A DNA stretch of 51,606 nt from Alcanivoracaceae bacterium (GTDB lineage Bacteria > Pseudomonadota > Gammaproteobacteria > Pseudomonadales > Alcanivoracaceae), in NCBI GenBank assembly GCA_002706085.1, contig PAJO01000027.1, forward strand, positions 19,528-71,133, given 5' to 3'. The translations under genes and the position numbers were made by a program. The notes under the pieces were generated by a model that ran no database searches, was not told where the DNA came from, and was given only the letters and a program-made list of their open reading frames with translations. How positions within the stretch are numbered: the stretch's first letter is position 1; each line of letters begins with the position of its first letter. Of this stretch, positions 8,223 to 18,187 are shown one piece after another.

Positions 8223-9596
8223 TCAGATTATACGACTAAAGCCTTTGGTTTGCCTGTTAGTCAAGTAGGAGTCGAACGGTTGTACCAGCGCACGACTGAC
8301 CAGCCGTCCCTGTTCGGTGATTAGCAATGCGTCGTCGTTAAACACCACTAGTCCCTGGTCGGCGAAATCGCGCCACTGGATCATGGCATCGGCAAAGGTG
8401 TCCTGGAAACTGATCGCCCATTGTTGCTCAAAGGCCCGAATATCCAGCCGCAGATCGCACAGGAGTTTCATGATGATGTCGCGCCGAATAAGGTCAGCCT
8501 TGTCCAGCTGATAGCCTTTGTGGTGCGGTAATCGATCCTGCTCCACGGCGGCTTGCCAGTCGCCTAGCACTTTATGATTCTGCACATACAGGCTTCCTAT
8601 CTGGCTGATTGCACTCACGCCCATTCCCAGCAGATCCGCATCGCCGTGCAGCGTATAGCCCTGAAAATTTCTGTGCAGCAGTCCATTACGCTGTGCCACA
8701 GCCATTTCATCAGACTCAAGGGCAAAGTGGTCCATGCCGATGAAGCGATATCCCGCCTGCTGCAACATCCGCCCGGCACGGACATACATCCGAATCTTTT
8801 CGGTAGGTGAAGGCAGGGCGGCTTCGTCTATCTGGCGCTGAATCTTGAATCGGTCCGGCAGATGGGCATAGCCATAGACAGAGATGCGCTCCGGCTTGAG
8901 ATAAATCAGCTGCTCAAGGGTTCGTGCCATGGTCATTTCGGTTTGCCAGGGCAATCCGGAGATCAGGTCTACATTGATGGACTTGAATCCGAAATCTCGG
9001 GCCCAGCCGAGGGTGTCACGAATCATTTCAAAGGACTGAACACGGTTAACCGCCTGTTGAACCAGCGGGTTCAAATCCTGCACACCCAGACTCAAACGGT
9101 TAAACCCCAAGCCTCGGAGTAGACCCAGGCGGGCACGGTCTACTGTGCGGGGATCAACTTCAATGGCATAGTCGCCACGGTCGTCCTCGCGCAAGTTGAA
9201 ATGCCTGGCCAGGTCATACACCAGCTCGGTGATTTGGGCATCGCTCAAATAGGTTGGCGTGCCGCCACCCCAATGCAGTTGGGTGACCTGACGTCGTTTG
9301 TCCACATGGCTGGCGAGCAGGTGGATTTCCTTCTTGAGATTCTGCAGGTAAGTGCCGGCCAGTGCCCGGTCTGCGGTGATAATGCGATTGCAGGCGCAGT
9401 AGTAGCAAACATGGCGGCAGAAGGGCACATGGGCGTAGAGCGACAGCGGCCGCCGGGCCTGATTGCTGTCGTCCATCGCCCGAGAGAAGGCATCATTGGG
9501 GATGTTCTCGTGGAACATGGGTGCCGTGGGGTACGAGGTGTAGCGAGGCCCCGGGCCCCCGTAACGGCCAACCAGCGCTTCGTTCCAGTCTTGCAT
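8223..9596 (-). CDS. hemN: Oxygen-independent coproporphyrinogen III oxidase HemN (radical SAM)
   Basis: 457 residues from the ATG at 9596 (MQDWNEALVGRYGGPGPRYT), chosen over the upstream frame extension because GGGAGA lies before it and the family begins here. The radical-SAM cluster motif CxxxCxxC is FCRHVCYYCACNR. The RYTSYPTA and LHWGGGTPTYL motifs are also present. It makes protoporphyrinogen IX from coproporphyrinogen III without oxygen and supplies heme for cbb3 oxidase in microaerobic growth. An exact FNR/ANR box lies about 57 bp upstream, so induction by ANR is very likely. Confidence 0.95.
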   Translation of the reverse strand: MQDWNEALVGRYGGPGPRYTSYPTAPMFHENIPNDAFSRAMDDSNQARRPLSLYAHVPFCRHVCYYCACNRIITADRALAGTYLQNLKKEIHLLASHVDKRRQVTQLHWGGGTPTYLSDAQITELVYDLARHFNLREDDRGDYAIEVDPRTVDRARLGLLRGLGFNRLSLGVQDLNPLVQQAVNRVQSFEMIRDTLGWARDFGFKSINVDLISGLPWQTEMTMARTLEQLIYLKPERISVYGYAHLPDRFKIQRQIDEAALPSPTEKIRMYVRAGRMLQQAGYRFIGMDHFALESDEMAVAQRNGLLHRNFQGYTLHGDADLLGMGVSAISQIGSLYVQNHKVLGDWQAAVEQDRLPHHKGYQLDKADLIRRDIIMKLLCDLRLDIRAFEQQWAISFQDTFADAMIQWRDFADQGLVVFNDDALLITEQGRLVSRALVQPFDSYLTNRQTKGFSRII

Positions 9597-9652
9597 TTTG
9601 GCTGTCTCCCGTGTGTATACCGCTATTATCCAAGGCCGGGAGAGCGCCAATC

Positions 9653-9666
9653 TTGATCTGGATCAA
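9653..9666. promoter_or_regulatory. FNR/ANR box upstream of hemN
   Basis: TTGATCTGGATCAA is an exact match to the TTGAT-N4-ATCAA consensus. It lies 57-70 bp before the hemN start and overlaps the last codons of the SafE-like gene. ANR is encoded just downstream of hemN. Confidence 0.9.
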
Positions 9667-10436
9667 TGTCTGTGCGAATGGTGTTCGGGGGCTGTTTCCC
9701 CATGTATCTCGCCATGAGGAGCGGGGGAGGCATGATGATGGACAGCATCCCGCATTTGCCAGGCAAGCAGGAAAAACGCCACAGAAAGCGACAAGGTAAG
9801 GAAGAGGGCCAGACGACGAGCCACAGGGCTTCGCAGTAACGCGAGTCGTGATGCCACCACCCCGCTGGCGGCCACCGGCATCACCGTGACAGCCCCGAAA
9901 GCCAGCATGATGCACAGCCCGGTCAACGCGGTACCGGACGTCGCCGCCAGGGCCAGTGCCGTATACACCAACCCACAGGGCAGCAGCCCCCAGACAACAC
10001 CCAACAGCCAGGCCTTGTGGATTCTGTCGATGGGCATCAATAAGCGGGTGACGGGCTGTATCCGGTTCCATATCTGCTTGCCTGCCAGCTCCAGCCCCAT
10101 CAATAACCCGCCCTTGCCCGCCAGATGGACTGCAAGAAAGGCCATCAAGGTTCCGGCCAGTGCCAGCCCCAGGGCCATTCCCGGTGCAGGCAACACTGCC
10201 AGCAGTCGCCCGCCGAGGGCCCCGGCGGCGGCACCCAACAGTCCGTATGTGGTCAACCTGCCGGCGCCAAATAACAATTGCCAGCCCCACAGGCGCTTAC
10301 CTTGCCGGCGCGATTCCGGCACCGCAAAGCTGAGAGCGGCGCTAATGCCGCCGCACATGCCTGCACAGTGTGCCGCGCCCCCCAGGGCGATAAGCATGGC
10401 GGCAGCGATCAGGCCGGGAAACGCTTCACTGATCAT
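9663..10436 (-). CDS. SafE/TauE-like (DsbD-type) membrane protein of the cco cluster
   Basis: 257 residues from the ATG at 10436, with about six membrane helices. It has the N-terminal motif GGAAHCAGMCGGISAALS, a GMC-type cysteine pair typical of the heavy-metal/SafE branch found beside ccoS. The motif LLPCGLVYTALALAATSG repeats the theme in the second half. These paired Cys motifs suggest copper or thiol handling in cbb3 assembly, but this is inference. Its start overlaps the ccoS end by 11 bp. The C-terminus is His-rich (HHHASPAPHGEIHG, then HHSHRH), consistent with metal binding. Confidence 0.8.
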   Translation of the reverse strand: MISEAFPGLIAAAMLIALGGAAHCAGMCGGISAALSFAVPESRRQGKRLWGWQLLFGAGRLTTYGLLGAAAGALGGRLLAVLPAPGMALGLALAGTLMAFLAVHLAGKGGLLMGLELAGKQIWNRIQPVTRLLMPIDRIHKAWLLGVVWGLLPCGLVYTALALAATSGTALTGLCIMLAFGAVTVMPVAASGVVASRLALLRSPVARRLALFLTLSLSVAFFLLAWQMRDAVHHHASPAPHGEIHGETAPEHHSHRH

Positions 10437-10626
10437 GATCGTTGCTGTCTCTGTGCTCACGACTCGATGACGGTTTCTTGCGTTGTTCACGATCGTCGAA
10501 CACGACTCGCCAGGAGGCGTTATCTAGATCATCAAACTGATCCTTGCGCAGCGCCCAGAACAACGCCGCGATGGCGCCAGCCAGAAAGAGCAGGGCCAGG
10601 GGGATCAGGAAGATCACAATTTCCAT
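10426..10626 (-). CDS. ccoS: cbb3 oxidase assembly protein CcoS
   Basis: 66 residues with one N-terminal membrane helix followed by the family block FWALRKDQFDDLDNASWRVV. CcoS is needed to insert heme b and CuB cofactors into CcoN in the species studied. The start overlaps the ccoI end by 13 bp and the end overlaps the SafE-like gene, so the three are translated as a coupled set. Confidence 0.92.
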   Translation of the reverse strand: MEIVIFLIPLALLFLAGAIAALFWALRKDQFDDLDNASWRVVFDDREQRKKPSSSREHRDSNDHDQ

Positions 10627-12974
10627 CGGGTAATCCTCGATGCATTCAGGGTGACCAACAGCGAACTGGCTGACATACCAATAGCCGCCGCCCAGGGAGG
10701 AATCAGCCCGGCCACCGCAAAGGGGACCGCCAGCAAGTTATACAGTAGCGCCCAGCCCAGATTCTGACGAACCAATCGCTGGCAGGCGGCCGCCAGAGGG
10801 GCCAGACGAGGTAGCGCGGCCAAGGAGTCATCGAGCAGAAAGATGCCCGCCGCTCGCTGTGCCAGGCTGGTAGCATTACCGGTGGCCACCGAGGCGGTGG
10901 CGGCAAGCATGGCCCCTGCATCGTTAATCCCGTCACCCACCATCATCTGCGGGTCCTGTCTTTCCAGAGCCTGCACCCACTGCTGTTTTTCCTGCGGAGT
11001 CTGCTGGGCCCGCCACTCGTAAATGGGGAGCCGGCTGGCCACATGAGCTGCCGCATCCGGGTTGTCGCCAGTGGCCATGCGCACCACCAGTCCTTGTATC
11101 GACAGGGCATTAAGAACGGTGGTGGCTTCCGGACGCACGCTGTCTTCGAGCCACAGGCACAATGACAACCGCTCCGCCTGATAAAGGCCCAGACAGGTGG
11201 CGCCGTCTTTTGCCTTATCCGGCAAGCCGGTGATCCGCCACGGCAGGCCATGGCGATGACCGTTTACACCGTGATGATCTGCCTGGATCGCTGTGACATC
11301 TGGGTCACGGGGACATTGCTGGAACGGCCCCGCTAACGGGTGGGGATTCTGCCATTCAAGGGCTGCCGCAATGGCCAGCAACTGCTCATCATTGAAGTCA
11401 TCCCGATATCGCTCCAGCTGACTGATCTGGAAGCGTCCTGCGGTGAGCGTGCCAGTCTTGTCCAGCATTACCCCCTTCAACCGGGTAAGCGACAGGAATT
11501 GGCGGGGAGAAGCGATCAGCACGCCTTGTCGCAAGGCGGTGCCGAGTGTGGCGGACAGGGTTAACGGCACTGCCAGCGCCAACGCACAGGGGCAGGTGAT
11601 GACCAGCACAGCCAGGGTGTGTTCGAACGCTTGGGCCGGGCCTGCTGACCAGTGCCATGCGAGGGTGGTACCCGCAAGGCACAGGACGGCCAATGTGAAC
11701 AGAGGCGCAATGCGTTGCCAGTCGCGCACCACGGTAATCCGTTCTTGCCGGGCCCGTTCGACTTGCTCGCCTATTTTTGCCACCAGGCTGCTGGATGGCG
11801 GCCCAAGGGCTTGCAGGACCACATTCCCTTCCACCAGGCGGCTACCAGCATGGACCGTGGCGCCGGAGCAGAGGCTACGGGGTACCGATTCGCCCGTCAG
11901 GGCGGCTTCATCGAATGCCCCCTGACCTTGCTGAATGATTCCGTCACACGGCACGGTTTCGCCCTGATGCAACATCAGGGGCATTCCCGCAACAATTTGA
12001 CGGGTGCTGATCCAGGGATTTTCCAGGCTGTCATCGTGGCGGCGAACGGCCACCGGCAGGGTTTCCTCCAGCTGATGCCAGGCCCCGTGAATCGCTTGCC
12101 GTTGTCGCTGTTCAAGCCAGCGGCTGGCAAGAAGGAAAAAGACGAACATGGCGGCAGAATCAAAATAGACATGGCGGCCGCCCATGACCATGACCGCAAT
12201 ACTGCCAGCCCAGGCCAGCAACAATGCCAGTGCAATGGGGACATCCATGGTCAGGGTGGCGCCCCTTAGCCCGCGGATCGCACCCTGAAAAAACGGCCAA
12301 CCGGCATAAAACACCACAGGTGTGGCCACGACCAGGCTGGCGATTCGAAAGACACTTTCATAAATGGCATCACTGCCGTCAAACACCCCGATATATAGGG
12401 CGGTGGAGTACATCATGGCCTGCATTGCGCCAAGGCCGGCCAAAGCCAGACGCCCCACAAGGCGCCGTTGCTCCTGCTTTCTCGCCTGTTGCTCATGGGG
12501 TGAATTGGGCAAGGAAATGCCATAACCCAATCGCATCACCCGACGCGCGGTGTCTTCGATCTGTGCCGGGCCGAGATAGTCGATGCTCAGTGTCATGCCG
12601 GCCAGATTGACGCTGGCGGAGTTTACGCCGGGTTGCTCGCGGAGGGCTTTTTCGATTAACCAGCTGCACGCCGCGCAGGTCAGGCAAGATAACTGCACCC
12701 GAATTCGCTGCCCCTCAGGGGTGTTTTTCAGGTGCGGGTTAACCAGTTCCGGTACCGAAAACAGGGCCAGGTTTAACGCCATGCGGTGGTCATCAGGCAC
12801 CGGTGCGGCGCTTTCGCGTACACGATAATAGTCGTCCAGTCCGAGTCCGTAGACGGTTTCGATCGCTGCTGCGCAGCCGGGGCAGCAGGCTGGCCGGCTG
12901 CCTTCCGGGGTCCTTGCCACGAAGGTGTCGGGTGGGGCTGGGTTGCTGCAATGCCAGCAGGTGGTGTCCGTCAT
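10614..12974 (-). CDS. ccoI: Copper-exporting P1B ATPase CcoI/FixI for cbb3 maturation
   Basis: 786 residues. It has an N-terminal Cys-rich segment (TCWHCSNPAP, CCPGCAAA), a heavy-metal-associated domain with CLTCAACSW, eight membrane helices, the ion-path motif TCPCALALAVP, the phosphorylation motif DKTGTLT, and GDGIND. It pumps Cu+ to the periplasm for the CuB site of CcoN; this family is slow and assembly-specific rather than detoxifying. The start overlaps the ccoH stop by 4 bp. It is distinct from the resistance ATPase at 47028, which has YHS and CPMH domains instead. Confidence 0.95.
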   Translation of the reverse strand: MTDTTCWHCSNPAPPDTFVARTPEGSRPACCPGCAAAIETVYGLGLDDYYRVRESAAPVPDDHRMALNLALFSVPELVNPHLKNTPEGQRIRVQLSCLTCAACSWLIEKALREQPGVNSASVNLAGMTLSIDYLGPAQIEDTARRVMRLGYGISLPNSPHEQQARKQEQRRLVGRLALAGLGAMQAMMYSTALYIGVFDGSDAIYESVFRIASLVVATPVVFYAGWPFFQGAIRGLRGATLTMDVPIALALLLAWAGSIAVMVMGGRHVYFDSAAMFVFFLLASRWLEQRQRQAIHGAWHQLEETLPVAVRRHDDSLENPWISTRQIVAGMPLMLHQGETVPCDGIIQQGQGAFDEAALTGESVPRSLCSGATVHAGSRLVEGNVVLQALGPPSSSLVAKIGEQVERARQERITVVRDWQRIAPLFTLAVLCLAGTTLAWHWSAGPAQAFEHTLAVLVITCPCALALAVPLTLSATLGTALRQGVLIASPRQFLSLTRLKGVMLDKTGTLTAGRFQISQLERYRDDFNDEQLLAIAAALEWQNPHPLAGPFQQCPRDPDVTAIQADHHGVNGHRHGLPWRITGLPDKAKDGATCLGLYQAERLSLCLWLEDSVRPEATTVLNALSIQGLVVRMATGDNPDAAAHVASRLPIYEWRAQQTPQEKQQWVQALERQDPQMMVGDGINDAGAMLAATASVATGNATSLAQRAAGIFLLDDSLAALPRLAPLAAACQRLVRQNLGWALLYNLLAVPFAVAGLIPPWAAAIGMSASSLLVTLNASRITRWKL

Positions 12975-13489
12975 GAAGCAGGTACATGCCCCAGCTGCAG
13001 CGTACCGTCACCGGTAATGACGGTCTGATACAGGCGCCAATGCCCGCCGCTGGCGGTTACCGTTGCCTTGCGACGCCCGTCTGCAGGCAATACACCATCG
13101 GCACGGTAATGGTTGCTGTCGACTTGAAACAACTCAATGGTGGTATCGCGGTCTGCCAGGGTCGGGTGGCGCAGGGTCACGGTGATATTTTCCGGCAGGG
13201 GAATGGCCGTCTCGCTGACAAGCCGGGCCTGGATGCCTGCACCCACCTGTGACAACTCAAGTCCGATACCCAGCCGCGCAGCGAGATGTTCCTGCTCCAT
13301 GGAGCGGTTAATACCCCGGCCTTCCTTGTACCACTCATCCACCACGGGTGAATCGGCATTCACAATGGCAATGTAGAGTGTCACCAGTCCGGCAACCACC
13401 GCAGAGGCTGGCAGCAACATCGCCAGCCATAAATAGGGATGGCGGTACCAGGGTTTGTCATCGCCCTGGGGCAATGAATCGTGACTCAT
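12971..13489 (-). CDS. ccoH: CcoH/FixH cbb3 assembly protein
   Basis: 172 residues from the ATG at 13489 (MSHDSLPQGDDKPWYRHPYL), preferred because GGAGAA precedes it. One membrane helix (about 22-43) is followed by a periplasmic beta domain, with the conserved NADSPVVDEWYKEGRGIN block. FixH proteins stabilise the cbb3 complex during assembly. The gene overlaps the ccoG end by 32 bp and the ccoI start by 4 bp. Confidence 0.9.
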   Translation of the reverse strand: MSHDSLPQGDDKPWYRHPYLWLAMLLPASAVVAGLVTLYIAIVNADSPVVDEWYKEGRGINRSMEQEHLAARLGIGLELSQVGAGIQARLVSETAIPLPENITVTLRHPTLADRDTTIELFQVDSNHYRADGVLPADGRRKATVTASGGHWRLYQTVITGDGTLQLGHVPAS

Positions 13490-14867
13490 GACGGTTCTCC
13501 ACATCGGGGTCATCCAGGGATCTGACGGTGAACCAGATCGCCCCGGATGCCATTTCCACTTCATAAGGATCATAGCTGACCGTTACCGGCAAGGTCAGGG
13601 TTTCGCCGCCCTGTAGCGTAAACTCGGTGCGGTTTTCCATGCTGAGCCCGGCAGGGCCTTCCAGCACCAGTTCATACCGTTGCGGGTCCTGGCTTTTGTT
13701 GAGAATTTCCAGTCGGTAGATGTTCTCAATCATGCCTGTGCTGGTGGTACGGTAAAGCTGATTTCGATCACGCAGCACGTCCACCTGTAATGGCACGCGG
13801 TTGTAAAGACTGACCATGAACAGCGAGGCCATCAGCAGCAACGCGGCGCCATAAGCCAACAGGCGAGGACGCAGGATATGGGATTCCTTGCCCACCAACG
13901 CATTGTCAGTGGTGTAACGGATAAGGCCGCGGGGCTTGTGGATGTGGTCCATCACGTCATCGCAGGCATCAATGCAGGCCGCGCAGGTAATACACTCATA
14001 CTGCAGCCCCTCACGAATATCGATGCCGGTAGGGCAGACCTGCACACACATGCCGCAATCAATGCAGTCACCCAAAGGATCACTTTCTTCTGCCTGTTTT
14101 TTCTTCGCGCCGCGGCCGCGGGGTTCGCCCCGTGCTACATCGTAGGAAACAATCAGGGTGTCATCATCAAACATGACACTCTGGAAGCGGGCATAAGGGC
14201 ACATGTGCAGACAGACCTGCTCGCGCATGAAACCGGCATTGCCGTAGGTCGCTACGGTAAAAAAGCCCACCCAGAATAGCTCCCAGCCGCCCCAGCCAAG
14301 GCTGAAGATCCGCAGCGAGAGATCCGTGATCGACGAAAAATAGCCAACAAAAGTCAGCCCGGTGAGAAAGGCCAGCAGCAACCAAAGCACATGCTTGCTG
14401 CCGCGGCGGAACAGTTTAGAGGCCGTCCAGGGCGCGTTATCCATCTTGATTCGGCTGTGCCGATCGCCTTCGCACCATTGCTCGATCCACTGAAAAAATC
14501 GGGTCCAAGTGGTTTGCGGGCACACGTAGCCGCAGTACACCCGTCCTGCGAGAACGGTAAAGAAGAACAGCGCGAAAGCCGCGATGATCAATGTCCAGGA
14601 AAGGAACAGAAAGTCCTGTGGCCAGAACGTCCAGCCGAAGATCCGGAACTGCCGTCCGGGAAGGTCAAACAGCACCGCCTGCTGGCCGTCCCAGCGGGCC
14701 CAGGGCAGCAGCAGGTACAGGCCCATGGTGCCAAGAATCGTGACATTGCGAATACTCTGGAAACGGCCCTTGGTGGCCTTAATCTGAATACGCTCGCGTT
14801 TGCTGTACAGGCTGACGGCGCCTTCCTTACTGGCGTCATGAACCTCAATGCGTTGGCGATCGGACAT
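13458..14867 (-). CDS. ccoG: CcoG/RdxA/FixG membrane [4Fe-4S] protein
   Basis: 469 residues from the ATG at 14867 with GGAGG upstream. The long open frame upstream is not coding. It has five membrane helices, a first cysteine block YCGYVCPQTTWTRF, then two ferredoxin clusters (CIDCGMCVQVCPTGID and CITCAACIDACDDVMD), then a C-terminal Ig-like domain. CcoG reduces Cu(II) to Cu(I) for cbb3 biogenesis in Rhodobacter. A 106-bp gap to ccoP separates it slightly from ccoNOQP. Confidence 0.95.
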   Translation of the reverse strand: MSDRQRIEVHDASKEGAVSLYSKRERIQIKATKGRFQSIRNVTILGTMGLYLLLPWARWDGQQAVLFDLPGRQFRIFGWTFWPQDFLFLSWTLIIAAFALFFFTVLAGRVYCGYVCPQTTWTRFFQWIEQWCEGDRHSRIKMDNAPWTASKLFRRGSKHVLWLLLAFLTGLTFVGYFSSITDLSLRIFSLGWGGWELFWVGFFTVATYGNAGFMREQVCLHMCPYARFQSVMFDDDTLIVSYDVARGEPRGRGAKKKQAEESDPLGDCIDCGMCVQVCPTGIDIREGLQYECITCAACIDACDDVMDHIHKPRGLIRYTTDNALVGKESHILRPRLLAYGAALLLMASLFMVSLYNRVPLQVDVLRDRNQLYRTTSTGMIENIYRLEILNKSQDPQRYELVLEGPAGLSMENRTEFTLQGGETLTLPVTVSYDPYEVEMASGAIWFTVRSLDDPDVENRHESRFIAPGR

Positions 14868-14973
14868 GGCTGACCTCCACCCTGGAGATATGGCTGTGTA
14901 ATTTCCATTCTGCCGCAGGTCACTGTGGGTGACACTGCGACAGATTGTCCAAGCGGGGCTGATGCCGCCGCAT

Positions 14974-15903
14974 TCAGGGCGTCGTGGTGTTATCAGCGTC
15001 CGCGCGGTGAGACAGGTTGTACACGTAGGCAGCAATCACATGAATTCGCTCTTTACTGAGCAGGCTTTCATGGGCCGGCATGTGACCGCTACGGCCATGC
15101 TTGATCCCGTACTCGATGTCTTCAAGGCGCGGGCCGTAGAGCCAGCTGTTATCGGTCAGATTGGGGGCGCCCAGCATCTGGTTCCCTGATCCATCGGGGC
15201 CATGACACGCCGCACACATCATGAACCTGGGCTTGGCCCGCTCGATGGCAGCAGCATTGTCTCCCTTGTTGGCCACATCCGGCCGGCTCAGGCTCTGCAC
15301 ATAAATTGCCATATCGCGAACCGCCTCGTCGGTATTACCGATGGCCGCGGCCATAGGAGGCATTGCTCCCTGACGGCCAGCGGTGATTGAGGTAACGATC
15401 TGTTCCGGCGAACCACCATAGAGCCAGGCGTCATCGGTGAGGTTGGGGTACCCCTTGGCACCGCGCGCATCCGAGCCATGGCAAATCGCACAGTTATTGG
15501 CGAACAGCCGTCCCCCGACCGCCAGTGCCTCGGGGTAACGGATCAATTCCTCGATGGGGACCTGCGCGTACTGTTCGAACAATGGGCCGGTCTGACGTTC
15601 GACAAGCGCGACCTCGCTGTCGTATTGCCCCGAACTGGTCCAACCCAGCACGCCATCAAATTTGCCAAGCCCGGGATAAAGCACCAGATAGACGCAGGCA
15701 AAAACCAGGGTGCCGATGAACAGGCCCAACCACCAGCGAGGCAGGGGGGAGTTACGCTCGACAATGCCATCAAAGGAATGCCCTGTGGTTTCCTTGGCGG
15801 CTTCTTCTGCCGAGATTGAGTTGTTCCACAGCAGCAGCCCGGCACAGCCAAGCAGGTTGATGACAACAATGACAATAATGAACCAGCTCCAGAAATCGCT
15901 CAT
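14974..15903 (-). CDS. ccoP: cbb3 cytochrome oxidase diheme subunit CcoP
   Basis: 309 residues. Two N-terminal membrane helices (about 6-28 and 55-77) are followed by two cytochrome c domains with heme sites NCAICHGSD and MCAACHGPD. It receives electrons and passes them to CcoO/CcoN. The start overlaps the ccoQ stop as ATGA. Confidence 0.97.
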   Translation of the reverse strand: MSDFWSWFIIVIVVINLLGCAGLLLWNNSISAEEAAKETTGHSFDGIVERNSPLPRWWLGLFIGTLVFACVYLVLYPGLGKFDGVLGWTSSGQYDSEVALVERQTGPLFEQYAQVPIEELIRYPEALAVGGRLFANNCAICHGSDARGAKGYPNLTDDAWLYGGSPEQIVTSITAGRQGAMPPMAAAIGNTDEAVRDMAIYVQSLSRPDVANKGDNAAAIERAKPRFMMCAACHGPDGSGNQMLGAPNLTDNSWLYGPRLEDIEYGIKHGRSGHMPAHESLLSKERIHVIAAYVYNLSHRADADNTTTP

Positions 15904-16052
15904 TGTTCATCCCCCTTCGGTTGGCGCTCGGCATCGAGTGCAATATGGGCGAGTTTTTCGTAGTCCTGTTTGCGGCTGGGGCGGTAGACCCAGAAGGTCA
16001 TCGCCATGAAGGCCACAAAGAAGACCAGCGTAAACAAGGCGTGATAGCTCAT
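15900..16052 (-). CDS. ccoQ: cbb3 oxidase small subunit CcoQ
   Basis: 50 residues: one membrane helix from residue 5 to about 25 (HALFTLVFFVAFMAMTFWVY), then a polar tail beginning RPSRKQDYEKLA. Both ends overlap neighbours as ATGA (with ccoO at 16049-16052 and ccoP at 15900-15903), giving tight translational coupling. Position between ccoO and ccoP and the sequence pattern identify it. CcoQ stabilises the complex. Confidence 0.93.
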   Translation of the reverse strand: MSYHALFTLVFFVAFMAMTFWVYRPSRKQDYEKLAHIALDAERQPKGDEQ

Positions 16053-16687
16053 TGAGTTACCTCCTTGCGCTCGCGACCCAGGGAAAGCAGATACGCGACC
16101 AGGGCATCCTCTTCGGTTGCCTCAGACCACTCACCGTTGGTGAACCTTTCGACCTGCTCGGCAATGCCTTCGTCGGTGTAGGGGACGCCGAAGGTGTTCT
16201 TGAACAGGCGCAACTTACGCTCGGTGTGGCTCCAGTCCACTGGCGTGGTTTCCAGCCATGGGTAGGCTGGCATGTTGGACTCAGGGACCACTTGGCGGGG
16301 ATCGCGCAAATGCTCGCGATGCCACTGTTCTGTGATCGGGCGAATGCCGACATGGGCCAGATCGGGGCCGGTACGCTTCGAGCCCCACAGGAAGGGGTGC
16401 TCCCAGACATCTTCACCCGCCACAGAGTAGGGGCCAAAACGCTCGGTTTCCGCACGCAGTGGCCGCACCATCTGGGTATGGCAGACATGGCAGCCTTCAC
16501 GGATATATATGTCACGCCCTTCCATTTCCAGGGCGCTATAGGGTTCCAGGGTTTCCAGCGGTTCGGTGGTCGCTTTCTGCCAGAACAGCGGGACAATTTC
16601 AGCCAGGCCACCGAAACTCACCGCAATCAGGGTAAGCACGATCATCAGACCGACATTCTTTTCTACCACTTCATGTGCATTGGACAT
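16049..16687 (-). CDS. ccoO: cbb3 oxidase monoheme subunit CcoO
   Basis: 212 residues. One N-terminal membrane anchor (about 12-32) precedes the heme motif CHVCHTQMVRPLRAETERFG, then GPDLAHVG and the usual DPRQVVPESNMPAYPWL block. It is the membrane c-type cytochrome that feeds the CcoN catalytic site. It lies 11 bp downstream of ccoN. Confidence 0.97.
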   Translation of the reverse strand: MSNAHEVVEKNVGLMIVLTLIAVSFGGLAEIVPLFWQKATTEPLETLEPYSALEMEGRDIYIREGCHVCHTQMVRPLRAETERFGPYSVAGEDVWEHPFLWGSKRTGPDLAHVGIRPITEQWHREHLRDPRQVVPESNMPAYPWLETTPVDWSHTERKLRLFKNTFGVPYTDEGIAEQVERFTNGEWSEATEEDALVAYLLSLGRERKEVTQ

Positions 16688-16698
16688 GTCGGCTCTCC

Positions 16699-18129
16699 TC
16701 AGGCGGTCTGCAAGACATTGTCGGCGCCGCTGGTATCACGTTCGCCGCGTATGGTTTTGTAGACGTTGACGGCCATCAGGATCATGCCCGCCAGGAAGAT
16801 GACACCGCCCAGCAGGCGAATGACGTAGAAGGGGTGACGCTCCACCAGTTCCTGAACGAAGTTGTACGTCAGGGTGCCGTCGGTATTCACCGCGCGCCAC
16901 ATCAGCCCCTGCATGATGCCGGAAACCCACATGGATGCGATGTAGAGTACGGTGCCGATGGTGCTCAACCAGAAGTGCGCATTGATCCAGCCCACCGAGT
17001 ACATCTGTTTGCGGCCAAACAGGCGAGGCACCATCACGTAGGTGGCACCAATGGTGATCATGGCCACCCAGCCCAGTGCGCCGGAATGCACGTGCCCGAT
17101 GGTCCAGTCGGTGTTATGGCTTAACGCATTGACCGTCTTGATGGACATCATCGGCCCTTCAAAGGTGCTCATGCCGTAGAACGACAGCGCCACAATCATG
17201 AAGCGAATGATGGGGTCGGTGCGCAGTTTGTGCCAGGCACCGGACAGGGTCATCATGCCGTTGATCATGCCGCCCCAGCTGGGCGCCAGTAGCACGATGG
17301 AAAACACCATGCCCACGGACTGTGCCCAATCGGGCAGGGATGAGTAGTGCAGGTGATGAGGCCCTGCCCACATGTAAACCGCGATCAGGGCCCAGAAGTG
17401 GACGATGGACAGGCGGTAGGAGTAGACGGGACGTTGTGCCTGCACCGGAATGTAGTAGTACATCATGCCCAGGAAGCCTGCAGTCAGGAAGAATCCCACG
17501 GCATTGTGGCCATACCACCATTGCACCATGGCATCGATGGTGCCGGCATAGACCGAGTAGGACTTCCAGGCAGAGACCGGAATCTCGAGGTTGTTGACCA
17601 CGTGTAGCAGGGCGATCGCGATGATAAACGCCCCGTAGAACCAGTTTGCAACGTAGATATGGGCTTGCTTGCGTTTCGCGATGGTGCCGAAGAACACAAT
17701 GGCATAGGACACCCACACCAGCGTGATCAGGATATCGATGGGCCATTCCAGTTCGGCATATTCCTTGGCGCTGGTATAACCCAGCGGCAAGGTGATCGCG
17801 GCGGCGACAATCACCACCTGCCAACCCCAGAAGGTAAAGGCGGCGAGCTTGGGGAAGGCCAGAACGGCGTTACAGGTCCGCTGCACCACATAGTAGGAGG
17901 TGCCGATCAGGGCCGATCCGCCAAAAGCGAAAATCACAGCGTTGGTGTGAAGCGGTCGCAGGCGCCCAAAACTGAGCCAGGGAACGTTAAAGTTGAGTGC
18001 CGGCCAGGCAAGCTGCGCGGCGATGATGACCCCCACCAGCATGCCGACAATACCCCAGACAACCGACATGATGGTGAATTGCTGAACAACCCTGTAATTA
18101 TAGGGCGGCGAAGCAACAGCGTTTTCCAT
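16699..18129 (-). CDS. ccoN: cbb3 oxidase catalytic subunit CcoN
   Basis: 476 residues with twelve membrane helices. Heme b and CuB ligands are visible in [27 protein letters not shown] and [17 protein letters not shown]. The Tyr of the cross-link lies in the [14 protein letters not shown] to HNAVGF region typical of C-type oxidases. It reduces O2 to water at high affinity and pumps protons. An exact ANR box sits about 60-72 bp upstream of its ATG, which makes it the first gene of the ccoNOQP operon. Confidence 0.97.
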   Translation of the reverse strand: MENAVASPPYNYRVVQQFTIMSVVWGIVGMLVGVIIAAQLAWPALNFNVPWLSFGRLRPLHTNAVIFAFGGSALIGTSYYVVQRTCNAVLAFPKLAAFTFWGWQVVIVAAAITLPLGYTSAKEYAELEWPIDILITLVWVSYAIVFFGTIAKRKQAHIYVANWFYGAFIIAIALLHVVNNLEIPVSAWKSYSVYAGTIDAMVQWWYGHNAVGFFLTAGFLGMMYYYIPVQAQRPVYSYRLSIVHFWALIAVYMWAGPHHLHYSSLPDWAQSVGMVFSIVLLAPSWGGMINGMMTLSGAWHKLRTDPIIRFMIVALSFYGMSTFEGPMMSIKTVNALSHNTDWTIGHVHSGALGWVAMITIGATYVMVPRLFGRKQMYSVGWINAHFWLSTIGTVLYIASMWVSGIMQGLMWRAVNTDGTLTYNFVQELVERHPFYVIRLLGGVIFLAGMILMAVNVYKTIRGERDTSGADNVLQTA

Positions 18130-18187
18130 GTGCGTTTCCTTCCGGTTTGTGCGCCGGCAAATCTAGCAGGCGCGAACGCTTCCCTTT

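Noticed and set aside
14588-15035. Upstream extension of ccoG
   Set aside because: The 56 extra residues lack similarity to the family, and the ATG at 14867 has a strong GGAGG site.
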